Assembly: GCA_028274465.1 (NCBI GenBank)
Contig: CM051457.1
Location: forward strand, 65,694,496-65,758,495
Source of the DNA: Plantago ovata
Lineage: Eukaryota > Streptophyta > Magnoliopsida > Lamiales > Plantaginaceae
Length of the DNA stretch: 64,000 bases
Direction: 5' to 3'
The notes under the pieces were generated by a model. The model worked only from the letters and a program-made list of their open reading frames with translations. It did not search any database and was not told the origin of the DNA. Positions 21,815 through 34,136 of this stretch are shown here, piece after piece (the stretch's first letter is position 1; every line of letters starts with the position of its first letter). The position numbers and the translations under genes are program-made.

Positions 21815-22726
21815 ATGAGTCTACGAGCTCCTTTACCACGGTATGTGCAACCTCGAGGGCCTTGCAAAACATTGGATGAAGATTGCAAGGATTATGACTT
21901 TGATCCTTCGTACTACTCCATTGTTTCCACGTTTTCGAGTTGTGATGATCCAAGAGAGTTCTTAGACACATACGAGGAAGGTGTGTTGAGGATACCTCGT
22001 GAGAATGTGGATGGTGTTATTTTATCACATGAGCAGCTTTGTATAAGAGGATTTATGGGAGCCTTGAGAGGGAGCGCCCGAGGATGGCTCAAAATCCCGC
22101 CGGAAAGATCATTGCAAACTTGGGGTGAAATAACCAACAAGTCTTTGGAACATTGGGATTGGGACTCACCTCCCGGGTCAAGGACATGGACGTCTCGCTT
22201 CAGTAGTCGGCCACCAGAAATCGACATTGCCAATGTAGCGGAATGTGTTGACGAATCTATTGATGAAGTCTCTTCAATGCTTAGCTTGGATTCCACGTCC
22301 TTACTTGAGGATGTCGAGGTTGGTGGTCAAGAGGAAGTCGTGGAGGAGGTGATGACTGAATCAATTGCTTCACTTGAGTCAGAAAGTGATGACTTGAGTT
22401 GTGTTGAGGTCGAGGAGCCAATCTTTGAAGATTTTGGGGTCTTTGAATCGATTTCTACAGACACTCTTGATCTTGACTCCTACGTTCTGGTCCATGGACC
22501 CACCTATGAGTTTCAAAGGAGTTTTGATCCACTTTTCTCTTTTTATTTTCCATTTGATTCCCTTAGTTATTTTTTAGATTTTGATTTTACTGATTTTGTT
22601 AATTTTAGTTTTCAGGGAATCATGGACTTGCTTGAGCAGCTAAGGAGAGGAGCCAAGGATGGTTCCCAAGATGCAAGGAGTAATGGAACGGATGCACAAG
22701 CTTTGTTTCCATTTGATAATGGATAA
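21815..22726 (+). CDS. Gag-like protein of gypsy-1, 303 aa, intact
   Basis: An uninterrupted ATG-to-stop frame. Residues 80-114 (FMGALRGSARGWLKIP, then SLQTWGEITNKSLEHW) match the retrotransposon Gag capsid pattern: an F..L.G.A..W helix, then a short loop and TW.E...K. Residues about 145-300 are strongly acidic with many Ser/Glu/Asp. There is no zinc knuckle and no protease. The capsid-like core would assemble or co-assemble into particles. Its sequence is not close to the gag of gypsy-2. The chosen ATG lies 268 bases after the PBS; the methionine 5 residues into the LTR-proximal region is not in this frame. The intact frame in an element with 3-4 percent LTR divergence is notable. Confidence 0.75.
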   Translation: MSLRAPLPRYVQPRGPCKTLDEDCKDYDFDPSYYSIVSTFSSCDDPREFLDTYEEGVLRIPRENVDGVILSHEQLCIRGFMGALRGSARGWLKIPPERSLQTWGEITNKSLEHWDWDSPPGSRTWTSRFSSRPPEIDIANVAECVDESIDEVSSMLSLDSTSLLEDVEVGGQEEVVEEVMTESIASLESESDDLSCVEVEEPIFEDFGVFESISTDTLDLDSYVLVHGPTYEFQRSFDPLFSFYFPFDSLSYFLDFDFTDFVNFSFQGIMDLLEQLRRGAKDGSQDARSNGTDAQALFPFDNG

Positions 22727-24619
22727 CCTTAGTGGTATTGCTTGCATGTAGTTTAGTTTTATAGCTTTCTTGCATTGCATGCATATTTATTTTGAGCACC
22801 TCATTGTTTTTTCCTATGTTTAAGTGTGTTTTTGGTGATAGAATAGGTAAAAAGGTGGTGATTTTGTGTATGGGGACGAAAAAACGAGGCGCCAGGGTTC
22901 TGGAGCTCCCAGGCGAACCGCCTCCCACGCGGGGCGGTGCGCCTGGGAGGGCCTGGCCGCCTGAGGCTTTCTGGAAGCCCTAGGCAAACCGCCCCCCACA
23001 CGGGGCGGTGCGCCTGGGGGGTCCAGAACGCCGGGTGTCCGGATTTTCATCCGGATATCCCATTTTGTCCCCATGTTCAAACTTATTGATCTTTTTATTC
23101 TTTTTATCACCCGTTTTGGTTTCTCACGAGTTTCATTGAGTAGTACAGGTTACAGGTACTCTTCCAACTCTCACCCAATATCCACTTTCGGCGTTCGGGA
23201 CGTACGACGAAGTTCAGGTTTGGGGGGGGGGGTTTTGCTGGGTATTTCTATAACTTATTTTTCTTATGATAACTCGTGAAAACCTTTGTTTGCACGTTTA
23301 CCGCTTTTTTAGGATTTAGTTTATTCGTATGCATTCATCCTTAGTCAAGTTTTGCATGATGTTGTGTGGAATTTATTGTCAAATTTTTTGGAAATTTTTT
23401 ATTGTATAGTCTAACTGTTTATGACCATTGCCCATGCATTGCATCCCTATGGAATAGTTTGAGGTTTGTCTCGCTTGGCTTGTCATATTTGTATGTGCAC
23501 TAGTTAAACTTGGTAGTCTCGACATCACTATGTGGTGTTTTCTCTACTGCGGTTCGCGAAGGCCTTATAAAATGATGCATGTTAGAGTCTTTGGTTGTAT
23601 CCCCGTGTAATTATGTACGTAAGAGGCAACAAGTCTTCACCTTACTTATTAAGATTGCTAAATGCCTAGGAAGGAGGTAGAGTGAGGTGTGTGATCCTTT
23701 GTTTGAAACCTATTCTAATGAATAGGTTTGGGGAGGGGGTTACTATCATTATGACTTGTTTTTCGTCTTCGTGAGTCATGTTGAGTTTGTTTTTATTTTT
23801 TCTTGTGAGTTTTTGCTCCAACCTATTCTTTCGAATAGGTTTGGGGAGGTCGTTGTAGTGTCGTTGTTATTTCCTTTCATTGTACTTCCATTGTGCTACT
23901 GCTGGCTATATAAAAAAAAAAAGAAAAAAAAAAGAGAAAAATTCCAGAATCTGGAAAAAGAAAAAAAAGAAAAGAAAAAAACAAGAAAAAAAGAATAAGA
24001 CCCAAAAAAGAAAAATAAGGGTCCAAGCAAGCCAAAAGCAGTTTTAGCAAAGTGTTGCATTATTTTTTCAGCTTTCGTAATAGTTCGTAATCGAGTTGTA
24101 TATTCTATCTTTTGTTTCGTGTCTTATGTTCTAGACACCCTCGTCTTGCCATTCAGGAAGTGGTGAATAGTCTTTGCTTTTAGAATCGGGTAGAATAGGG
24201 GAGTATTGTCTATTAGGGAACCCTCCTTCGTTTGATGAGAGCCAGTATTGGTTCGACCTCTCTTGAGGGAAAGTCTCAACTTGGTGAACAGTAGTAAGTC
24301 CTCAGTTTCATAGGCACGGGGCAACCATTTGTATTCTAACATGTTTCATTGCGTCGTCACTGACCAGGTCCAGGTAGAGAATGTTACGAGAGACTCTCTT
24401 GTTTAACAAAGTGCATATGTGAATATGTATAGGTTCAATCGAGACATACTTCAACCTACTTCCATGTTATGATTTGTATGGTCTTTGTTCATGAGTATTT
24501 GGTAGATACAATCAATTATTTCTTCTTGTTTGGCATGAGACTCCTCTTTGTGTTGCATGTAGGTTGCATAGAGTCTAGCTAGTTGCTTGAGGACAAGCAA
24601 AGGTTCGGTTTGGGGAGTT
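22727..24619 (+). other. Non-coding 3' region of gypsy-1 with GC cassette, hairpins, A-rich tract and PPT
   Basis: No gene. It contains a GC-rich palindrome block at about 22895-23035; two hairpins with arms AAACCTATTC/GAATAGGTTT (23706-23729) and AACCTATTC/GAATAGGTT (23820-23841), each followed directly by a TTTGGGGAGG tract; an A/G-rich low-complexity run at 23910-24020; and the real PPT, TTTGGGGAGT, just before the 3' LTR. The same plan is present in gypsy-2 and gypsy-3. Confidence 0.8.
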
Positions 24620-25900
24620 TGATGACAGTGTTTTTTACACTATCATTCGAGTCTTTTTTCACCAATTTAACTATCCACTTGCATGCATTTTAGTGTATTT
24701 TGTTAGAATAGTGTCACGTTTCCATTTCTTTTGTTCTTTTCAGGTTTTAGGTGGAAATCGCGTTTTTGGATGTAATTCATGGTGAAACAATGATGTTTTG
24801 GTGCAACGAGATCACCCGTGGTGTGTCAAGTAGTACCGAGACAAGTTTCAAAGCAAAGAGACCAAGTTTCGGAGCTCAAAACCGTGCAAGGGGCCGAATT
24901 CGAGGATCCAAAGAAAGAATTCCGCACGGGCCGCGTTCTGCCCGTGCGGGGTGCAATGACGCGTGCGCGGCGGACCGCCGCATGGCGGGGCTGTGCGCCG
25001 GGGAGCTTCCGACAACTCTATATATATATCCCAAAATCTGCGAATTTTCATATCTTTCATCATATTTTTCGAGACATAAACCCTAGAGCTTGTTCTGGGT
25101 ATATTTTCTCTAGAACCTTTGTAACTTAGCGAATTTGGAGCTAGAGGAGAGATTTCGACACCGTTTTATCTCACCTTGCTAGATCTTTGTGAGTTTTAGC
25201 CATTCGCCGGAGATTGACAACATTTGGTGATAACCTTGTATCTCACAATTCTGCTATTTATCTTTCAATTAAACATGTTTTCTTTCATTATTGCTTCAAT
25301 TATGATTGTTGATTGTGTTATTGATATGAGTAGCTAAGCATCTAGTCGCTAATAGTATGTGAATTCGTAGCTAGGGTTCGTATTATGCATGATTGAGTTT
25401 CTGAGTCTTTAATTATCTTAATTCGATTCTTTGATCCGACTAAGCCATATATCTTCGTAGAAAAAGTGTTAGAAACACTAGGACAATTCAAGATCATCGA
25501 TTCAATTATATATAATTTGCCAGTACTGCTTGAACTAAGACTGACAACCTTAGCCAAGTATTAGTATAGATAGGAAGCTTTCAAAATACACGTCTACAAA
25601 TCTGTCTTTGGTGTTTGTAAATTGAATTACTTTTAAGGCAGTACGAGTTGCACTTTCATGCATAATTAGAACTTGATGCTTAGAACGAGCATACTATCAC
25701 CAGCTCTCTCCATATATTGTTAAGTTAAGTTAGAGATAAATTGTTTTCTGAAATTATATATAGTTATTTAGTTAAAGCTAGTTTAGTCCCTAGAGAACGA
25801 CACTCAAGGTCATCTTACCTCTGCACTACGTGTTTTGTGTAGTTGTGAGTTGCCATTTGGCTTTCAAACAAATTTATTTGATTGTTCGAGTCTGACAATC
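24620..25900 (+). repeat. 3' LTR of gypsy-1, 1,281 bp
   Basis: TGATGACAG...GTTGATTA; the last bases are mutated from GTTCATCA. The GC block near 24925-25005 is shorter than in the 5' LTR. Followed by the CTTAT duplication at 25901-25905. Confidence 0.94.
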
Positions 25901-25905
25901 TCGTT

Positions 25906-27148
25906 GATTACTTATAGAGTTTACAACAAAAAGGCACAAAAGATCGAAGAATCAGTACATGTTGTATTCTATGAAAAATCACAAGGAGTCCCTGCTGAAG
26001 AAGAAATATCAGAATGTATGAAGAAATTACTCATACATGAGCAAAGAACTGAATCCGATGCTAGAAATATCAAATCAATTGAACTTAATGATGATTCTGA
26101 GAATGACACTCCTCCCCCAAGTCATGACAAGATAAATATAGTTCATGATAAAGACTTTTCGGCTAAGGACGCAGTTTCTCCAGATGTTGCTGAAACTACG
26201 CAACTTCCTGTGTCTGCTGACGAGTTACCTCAAACCGGCAATGCTGAACTAGCAGTTGCTGATGAACCAATTTCAGTAGAGACACAACAAGATACCAGAA
26301 GTACCGAACATGTACATGCTGAAATGCAAACATATCCAGATCCAAAGAGCAGAAAAACCTGTTAATAAGTGGATTAGAGATCATCCCTCTACGGATATGA
26401 TTGGTGATATTGACAAACGCCAAGTGACTAGATCCAAACTGTCTACTAATCAAGAACTTGCTGAAGAAGCAAACGTCATTGACGTAGAAGCTTTGTTCTC
26501 TTACTTTGTTTCAGAAATTGAGCCCAAGACCATAGAAGAAGCTTTAAAGCATTCTGAATGGATCAAGGCAATGCAAGAAGAACTGGATCAATTTGAAAGG
26601 AACAAAGTCTGGAAACTTGTACCCCTTGCTGAAGGAAAAAAAGCAATTGGTACAAAGTGGGTGTTCAGAAACAAGCTGAGTGAGTCTGGAGAAGTAACAA
26701 GGAACAAAACACGTTTAGTTTCTCAAGGTTATTGCCAGACTAAAGGATTGGACTATGATGAGTCTTATGCACCATTTGCAAGATTGGATGCTATTAGATT
26801 TTCTTAGCCTTTGATGCTCATAATGACTTCGTTGTTTATCAAATGGATGTTAAAAGTGCATTCCTAAATGGTGAACTTGCTGAAGAAGTCTACCTAGAAC
26901 AACCCCCTAGCTTTGAACTTCCTTAAAAAATCAAGATGGTATACAAGCTTCAGAAAGCTGTATATGGTCTAAAGCAAGCATCTAGAGCTTGGTATGATAC
27001 CTTAGCTAAGTTCTTGCTGCATAATGGTTTCAAGAAAGGTGAAGTTGACAAGACCTTATTTACCATGAACCATGATGGTAAAATACTCTTAGTCCAGATT
27101 TATGTGGATGACATAATATTTGGAACTAAGGACAAGCAACTTTGTGAT
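25906..27148 (+). pseudogene. pol: pol of copia-2, part 2 (IN-RT linker and RT)
   Basis: Resumes at RVYNKKAQK after gypsy-1. An extra A near 26355 shifts the frame in the linker. RT follows with [49 protein letters not shown] and an intact YVDD (near 27101-27112). A one-base loss near 26800 and a TAA near 26925 interrupt it. Ends at KDKQLCD where copia-3 inserted. Confidence 0.92.
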
Positions 27149-28692
27149 TGTTGGTCCCTTTAAACAACAAGAAAAGACTAGAGGGGGGGGGGGATGAATA
27201 GTCTTTTTTCAAACTTTCGTCGTTTAAAAACTTTCTCAGCAAGAGCTTATTACTTTACAGTAATGAGTTTGTTGATTCTTAACTTTCTCAGCAAGTACTA
27301 GTTACTTTTCAGTAACGAGTTTTACTGGTACTTTAAAAACAGAGTGCGGAAGTCTTTATACAATAAGTGCTTTTCAGTAAGTGCTAGTTTCAGCAAGTGA
27401 GCAGAGTGACAGTGTACAGATAATTAAGCTTGTTGAAAACTAAATGCAGTAAAGTAAATCACACAAACACTTTTTATATTGGTATCTGAGAGTGGCGTAA
27501 TCTCTCAACTAATCCACTTTGTCCTTTCTAGGACTGAATTTACTAAGATAAGTTTGAGGTTCCTTACAACACCTATCTAGAACGATTCTTCAGAAACCAA
27601 AGCACACTTGCTTCGTTTCCAACTTAACTAGAGAACGAAACCTTGTTCTCCACCAAACTTGGGACTTATAATCAACAACACTATGCTTGATTAATTCCCC
27701 CTGAAATTCACCCCTGAAAAAGGGTGTTTATCAATTAGAGAGGTTTGGGATGAGATGACTTGAGTATAACTAATTCAGCTATAGCAAGTAATCTAAGAAA
27801 CAAAACTTGGAGTACTTTTCAGTAAACAACTTAAGTTGTTTCTGGTGTCAAGACTTGTTCTTGTTCGAAAGAAAGAACACTTAACTAATTTCTTAGCCGT
27901 GAATGTTCTACTTCTTCACAAGTAGCTTTTGTTTCAAGCTTTAAGTCTTGGAACGGATCAATAGGCAGTAAAGTGTATGGTAGATGAGTGTTTAAGCACA
28001 AGTGAGAGTTTGATCACGTTGTTGACACATTTCAATTCTTTGCCGGATGACCTCTATTTATAGTGAATCAAGGGAGCCGTTTGAATTTCAAATGCTAAGG
28101 CTTTGTTCCTTAAGATGTCACTATCTTGCTTTTGTACTTTCAGCAGCGTCCTTCATTTGTCTTCTAGTCTTCATGTTCTTCGCATGCTTACTTTTGCATT
28201 TAATGTTCATTTGAATGAAATTCAAGTTCATTTGAATGAAATTCAAATGTGAACGTTGGAGCCTAAATGCAAGTACTTTCAGCAAGGAGGTCACATATGT
28301 ATTTCAGCAAGCAGTCAGTCTCAGTTTCAGCAAGCACAACCTACTCTGTCATATAGATTTTCACTTATGCAAGCTGTTGCTGAAATTTCCACTTTCTGAG
28401 CAACATGTGCCTTTGTAGATACCATCTTCAAAAATCTTCTTAAGTCTTCAGTCTTCAAATCTTCAAGTTTCTGAACGGTTCTAGTGCTTCAATAGTTCAT
28501 TTTTAAAAACAAAGTACATCATCAGCAAATTAAAGCACCTAACTAGTACCTACACTAAGTCTTCAGCAAACGTTCCTCTTTTACAATGTCCTTAAAATTC
28601 TAAATTCCTATGGACATTAAGAGTACTAGTTACTGGACTTTCCTTAATTTAGCATGGTTAATTGCTCATCAAAATTTACAAGTTTCCTAACA
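27149..28692 (-). repeat. 3' LTR of copia-3, 1,544 bp
   Basis: Reads TGTTGGTCCC...CCTAACA on the plus strand. It contains the terminal foldback with a G-run loop, two U5 hairpins and the reversed TATA box at 28054-28062. Confidence 0.94.
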
Positions 28693-28708
28693 AATTCCCC
28701 CCTTTTTG
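28693..28708 (-). other. Polypurine tract of copia-3
   Basis: AATTCCCCCCTTTTTG on the plus strand, i.e. CAAAAAGGGGGGAATT in sense, abutting the 3' LTR. Primer for plus-strand DNA synthesis. Confidence 0.88.
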
Positions 28709-31645
28709 ATGTTAGCAATCCATGGCTAAATTAATTGTTACCCTTTTAGAGGTTTCTGATGTTGAATAAATCAGTTGAATAATGCAAACATACTTGAATA
28801 ATAAAATAGTAAGCATAAGTAGATTGCATAATCAAAAACCAATAAGTGTCAAAAGCTTATTGCTGATAGTTATCTTTCAGTAAGGAAAGTCCAGTAATCT
28901 CCCTTACACTCTTCTCAGCAAGCGGAGAGAATTCAACACAATCCTTCTCGTAATCTTCAAGTAGCTTACGGACTTCAAGTTGAATAATCCTTTCATTCTT
29001 GCAGGCAGTATAATGATGGTTTTCACCATTCATTTCTTTGTAGTGAAGTACCCACAAGTGCATGCCCCAATTGCTGGCATGGAGAAGTTGTGTATCTGAA
29101 ATTCCTTTGTTAGCATGAAGATCTTCTTCTTGATCCTTGGCAGTGAGATAAAAATACTCATAAGGAATCAAGCCATATTTCTTCTTTGACTTCTTGCTTA
29201 AAGGATCACTATAGTAAGCAACATCTATTGGTTTAATCAAATCAGGCTCTTGTTTTAGCTTCTTGCCAATAGAAGTTCTTCTTACTAAGACTTCCAAATT
29301 CAGTCATTTTGCAGCAATGTTTCTTGGGTAGGGAGGAGGATCCCTTTCTTTTCTTTGCACTTTTAATTCAATCCAAGTGTACATTTGATTAAGTACAGCA
29401 GTCGGAAAGAAATCATTGACCAACAAATCTTCCAGATTTATGACCCAGCAACCATGTAGGTTTCTGATCACATTTTGAGTTGTTTCCTCATTGCTGGTCT
29501 TTGTGTATTCAATGCCAGAGCCAATTGCAATGCTGGCAAGCCTCTTTTCTTCTTGTCTTTGCCTTCTTCTTCTTGACTTAGCATTTTCTTGATCTCTTAC
29601 TGAAGATCTTGAGTCAGAAGAGAAGTGTTTAGATTGGCCAGAAGGAGTTAAGGCTGTAATCGGCCTAGCTCTTATTGCTTGAGCTATTGTTTGGTCATCA
29701 TTATTATCATCATCTTCATTCAGATATTGATGACTCTAAGTGTGACATTATTCTTGAGTTTCAGCAGATGTTCTTCTCCTATTTGGATTTGCTGAATTTC
29801 TCTTAGAATCTGTTTCAGCTCGTTTCTTTGAACTTTGCTCTCTTTCAGCAAGAGGTTCTCTGGGAAGTGGACCAGGCAGTATCAATGGCGCTTCAGCAGG
29901 GGTTTTTCTTTGCTCTTGAAGATTTTCTTTGTTTATCTTCCCCCTTAGACATGGATTGCATCATCAGTTGAATGTGCAGAGAGAAAAACTCATTGCAATT
30001 TTCAGCAAGAGTACTTAGTCTATTGTATTTGAGAATTATGCCTTGCTGATCAGTTGTTAGCTTGGACAGTTCTTCTTTAATACTCACCAAGTTCTCCTCA
30101 TGTCTGCGCTCATTGTCGACTTTTTCTTCAGTGAACGTCTGAGCCTTTTTCAATGCAGTTTTAGCCAGTTTGAGTGCTTGACTGACATCTTCTTCATAGC
30201 TTTTATGGTGTAGACTTATGTCTTTCTGAGCTATGGTAAGAGAAGTAGTGCGTTTCAGCACAGTAGCCAGTATCTTGCCAATATCAAGCGGACTCTCAGC
30301 AAGCAATGCATCATTCTCTTCTTGGCATGCTTTGTGAACAGCCATAAGTGCCTTAATTATCGGAGTAAAATCCTCAATATTAGGAAACAGCACTAGAGAG
30401 GGAGTAAGTGAATGAGCTTTGATGTCAGTAGCGAATTGATCATCATTTCTCAGCAAAAGACTTCTTTCAGCATCCTTCATCATGTTGGAGAGATGGAGGA
30501 GGAATTGCAACCTCTGTGGGTTCAATTTTCTTTGTCAATTCTTTTTCATTTGCTGAGAAGTTAAAGAGATCTTCTTCATCATCAGATTCATCAAGGCCAA
30601 CAACCTTGGTTCCTAAATCTTTAGCTTCAATCACTTGTGGTTGAGTGGTTTCTGAGGGAAACTCTTTTAACTCAACGACTGGAGTTTCACCAGCAGTAAG
30701 TGGAAGGGAGGGGACTTCCGTGTTCTTCACCCCTGAAGATTGAGCAATGTCTAGATTCTGCGTATGTCTAGCATGAATCTGTAGACTATTTTGAACTGCT
30801 CTTTGATAATCTTCATCCATATCTTCATCATCAATGTTTGGATCAGTGACCTTGGCATCGAGTAAAGCTAACTCGGAATCAGAAAGCTTAGATTTGCCTA
30901 AGTGCATTTCAGCACGCTTTCTGGCATACTCTTATTCAATTTAAGCAACTTGTTCAGTTTCTTGAGTACTTGTCTCAGCAGGAGCAGGAGTAGATTCTTG
31001 ATGCTGACTGGGAGTTTGGTCAGCTTGCTGATTTTCAGTAGCTTGATTTTCAGTCTCAGCAACTGTCAGCTTAACTCCACCAGCATCAGGACTAGGACCT
31101 TGATTATCATTATATCATCCTTTTTGTCCTTGGAATCTTTTCCTTCATCATCATCACTGGTATCCTTTGGGATATTTTCATCCTCTTCTTCTTCATCATC
31201 GTCCGTTAGTATAACTAACTCGAGATGTTTGTACATAGCAGCGCTAGTAACATCCTCATTGATTTTGTGGGGATCAGCCACCACAGCTACAAAAGAACCC
31301 TTGAGCATCACAACTTGTTCAGCTGGAGAGGCACTCTTGAATTTAGCTTTCATATTTTCTCTGATTAGAGCAATCAGACTTGAGCTCATTAGTTGAGAAT
31401 ATGTCAGCTCTTCTGGAAGTATAGAATGTACAAAAGTCTCGAGTCTCAGTAAAGAGATTCTCTTTTTCTCGTTGGACAGATGAAGGTGAAGATCAGAGAA
31501 ATCCATCCTTCTGTACCATTGCCAATTGCTGACAGATTTAGCAACTCTGGTCAAGGTATTCTTTTTGAAGTTCGAGTAAAGTTCTTCTGAACTTACTTCA
31601 AAATCTTCAGTGTATGTGAACCACTTCAGTGGTCTCCTTTTGAGC

Positions 31646-32031
31646 CTGAAAAAGAATAAACTTAAATTCAGGAAGGTTTGGAAGATAGTTTTAGAGTCTA
31701 AAACTGGAACATGATTTACCTGCTGTGGTTCAGCAAGCTCATGTTGCACACTTAGTTGTGCTGGTACTATTTCCATTGCTTCAGGAGCTTGAGCAGCATC
31801 CTTGAATTGTTCATCCTGAAATAATTTAAAGTTAGATACATGTACTAAGTTGTCAAACTTAGTAGATTTACGAAAAGATTCATCTACCTGCTGAACAATA
31901 GTTGTGGATTCTGGTGTATAAGTTTCAGCAATCTTCTGACTTGTATCTTGAGAAGTCTGTAAGGAAACAATTATATCAGCGAAATATAGAGTTTCAGATA
32001 GTGAAGTTTTGCTTAAGTCTGAATTAACTAC
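31646..32031 (-). other. Three candidate mini-introns in the third ORF (copia-3)
   Basis: Minus-strand GT...AG segments 32031-31957 (75 nt), 31887-31816 (72 nt) and 31719-31646 (74 nt). Each donor is CAGCAG|GTA and each acceptor is T-rich (TTTCCTTACAG, AAATTATTTCAG, TTCTTTTTCAG). All are phase 0, and the exons between are 69 and 96 nt. copia-2 has the same exon lengths. Confidence 0.5.
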
Positions 32032-32939
32032 CTGCTGAAGAAGGGCAGGTGGTGAATCAGTCCTTTCAGCAATGACAGCATCTTCATTATCTGGGACTTG
32101 TTCTTCAGCAGACTTCTTTTCTTGCTCTATTTGAGAAGGCTGTGCAGATTCAGCAATCTCCCTTGTCTCTGAATTGACAAGTTGAACAGAGACATCTTGA
32201 CCTTTAAGTTCACTACTTGTCATGAACAGGTCTACTGACTTATTGGAGTTGTCATCAATCTCCAAGTCCATTTGTTGGCTTAGGTCTGTCAGCACCAGTT
32301 TGAGTTTGTCAATAGAAGTTATTGGTGAACTTGGTCTAATATTCTCAGCATCACGAGATACGTCGTCGAATAGTGTGTCTTGTGGTGTTTCAGCAACCTC
32401 TGGGACTTGAACCATTGCAGTCTCAACAACTAGTTCTTCAGCAATTGCAGCTTCAACAATGTCTGGGACTTGATTAGTTGCTTGTTCAGCAACCATCTTT
32501 TCAGCAGCATTGTCAGCAAGTGCCGCTCTTCTCAAATCTTCAGCAATATCACTTGCTGGTTCCAGAGTGTTGTCATCAGGATTATCTACAATGTAGATAT
32601 CGGGGACTTGGGCAGGAATTTCATTTCCACTGCCTTGTGGTCTATTATCAGCAGATGTATCAACGTTGGGTTGATTGTTGAAGGCTTCTGCAAACACTTC
32701 AACATTGCTGAAGGCTTCTGCAAACACGTCAACAACATCCACTGGAGTGGCTTCCGTTTCAGAAACCACTGGAGCATCATCTGAAAGATCATGGACAATT
32801 GGAACGGACATTTGTACCGTTGTTTTCTTTCTTGGGTAAGTCTTTGTCCGTTTCTTCTTTGGAATTAGGTCAGCTGCTGACGCTGCAGTTTGAGTGTCAT
32901 CATCAGCTTTCCTCTTTTTTTTTTTAGATTTTTCACTAG

Positions 32940-33170
32940 GTGCATTAGTTTCAGCAACCGCAGTGGCTCCAGCAGCAACATTTGCAGCTGTTGCATTCTC
33001 AGCAACATTTGCAGTTGTTGTACACTTACCTTGTTGATCAACATCTGCAGCAGTGGCATTCATGGACTAATTATCAGTCTCAGCAACATTTGCAGTTGTT
33101 GGATACCTGTCTTGCTGACCAATACTGACAACATTTGCAGCTGTTGTCTTCTTTGACTTCTTTTCAACAA
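32940..33170 (-). repeat. Ala-Asn-Val-Ala-Glu tandem repeats in the third ORF (copia-3)
   Basis: Imperfect repeats of a unit coding TTANVAE-like peptides. The counterpart in copia-2 is 54075-54240. Unit numbers and spacing differ between copies, so the block is variable. Confidence 0.65.
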
Positions 33171-34136
33171 GCTTAGGTCCATTCTGCTTGTAGAAGGCTC
33201 TTCTCACATTGCATACTGATTTCTTAATCAGCAATGGGTTTCTCAGCTGAATCCTAAAGTGTTCAAGGATGTAGCATATTTTCAATCCATACATCACTGG
33301 AAAGGTAGGTGAGACTGTATTGTGTTCAACCTTTAACTTGAACTTAGTAACACAATCAACAAGTCTGTTGAAAATGTACTTAGCCCAGTTGAGCTCTGTT
33401 TTGTTCTCATGGATATGCATCAGCAATGGCCACCTTCTCAAGCCAACTTGGTCAATTTCTCCAACTTGGGAGTCTAAGACTTTAATTAGTAGCAGAGTTA
33501 CTAGACCAAGCGAATGGCAGAGATGCTTCCGCTTTACGTGCTTTGAGGTCCAAGTCACGGGAGCAATCTCTCCTTTCTTCATCTTTTCATTTCTGACATC
33601 ACTGTAGAAGTCTTCAATTTCTTCATCAGTGGCAGTGATGTCATCTTCAGTTCTAGTAGTTGGAATCTGAAAGATGTTGGCTAAATCAATCCATTTCAGG
33701 ATGATTTGCACACCTTGAACTGAGGTAGAAATCACTTTTTCAGTGACTCCTTGTCCATCAGTGAGAGTCTGGATTTATGCATTGTTGTAGAATTCCATTG
33801 TATCTAACATGCTCACTTTCTTAGTGCGAGCAGTTATGAAGAAAAGAAGGCCTTGGTGATTAATCAATTCAACGCCTCTTCATTTTCCTCATCAAGTTCT
33901 TGTTCATAGAAGTATCTAATATACTTCTCCTTGGCAAATCCGCCCCACTGCATCATCTGCTCACACTTTGCAGTGTCGAGATATGCAGGCGGCATGGGTC
34001 TTTCAGTCACTCGGTCGTTTTTCAACACAATTTTTACTGTGTTGGTAGCCGGAGTTTCAACCGGTGTAGTGCTTTTCGCAGCACTGTCAGCTTTGGACGA
34101 TTTTGAGGTCTTGGAGGACTGTCTCTTAGGAGCCAT

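Larger units (their letters stand above)
20207..25900 (+). mobile_element. gypsy-1: non-autonomous Athila-like element with a Gag-like ORF only
   Basis: LTRs 20207-21526 and 24620-25900, a tRNA-Asp PBS, one Gag-like ORF, a long non-coding stretch and a PPT, flanked by perfect CTTAT duplications. There is no protease, RT, RNase H or integrase in its 3.1 kb interior, so it depends on enzymes from a relative. The LTR, leader and 3' region are homologous to gypsy-2 and gypsy-3. LTR divergence looks like 3-4 percent apart from the GC-rich block, which differs by indels. Confidence 0.93.
28857..34136 (-). pseudogene. Third ORF of copia-3, about 1,760 codons, several breaks
   Basis: Starts MAPKR at 34136. 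N-terminal part (to about 33200): a globular region with GLVTLLLIKVLDSQVG, RRWPLLMHIHENKT, NWAKYIFNRLVD and PVMYGLKICYIL, whose layout resembles the plant transposon-associated domain also seen in the gypsy second ORF. Then come short Ala-Asn-Val-Ala-Glu repeats, two basic clusters (KSKKKKRKADDD, then IPKKKRTKTYPRKKTT) that look like nuclear localisation signals, a long acidic Glu/Gln-rich middle, a Lys/Glu coiled-coil and a conserved C-terminal domain (SNWGMHLWVLHYKEMNGENHH). No signal peptide or membrane span is evident, so I would not call it an envelope. Frame breaks lie near 33860, 31100, 30500 and between 29893 and 29297. Three intron-like segments lie at 31646-31719, 31816-31887 and 31957-32031. 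Function unknown. Confidence 0.75.

Noticed and set aside
30902..31396. Ser/Leu-rich plus-strand frame of 164 codons
   Set aside because: It is the antisense of the acidic part of the copia-3 third ORF, where GAA/GAT codons read back as Ser/Phe/Ile.
28857..34136. Envelope gene
   Set aside because: Position fits an env-like ORF, but no signal peptide, membrane span or fusion-type segment is visible.
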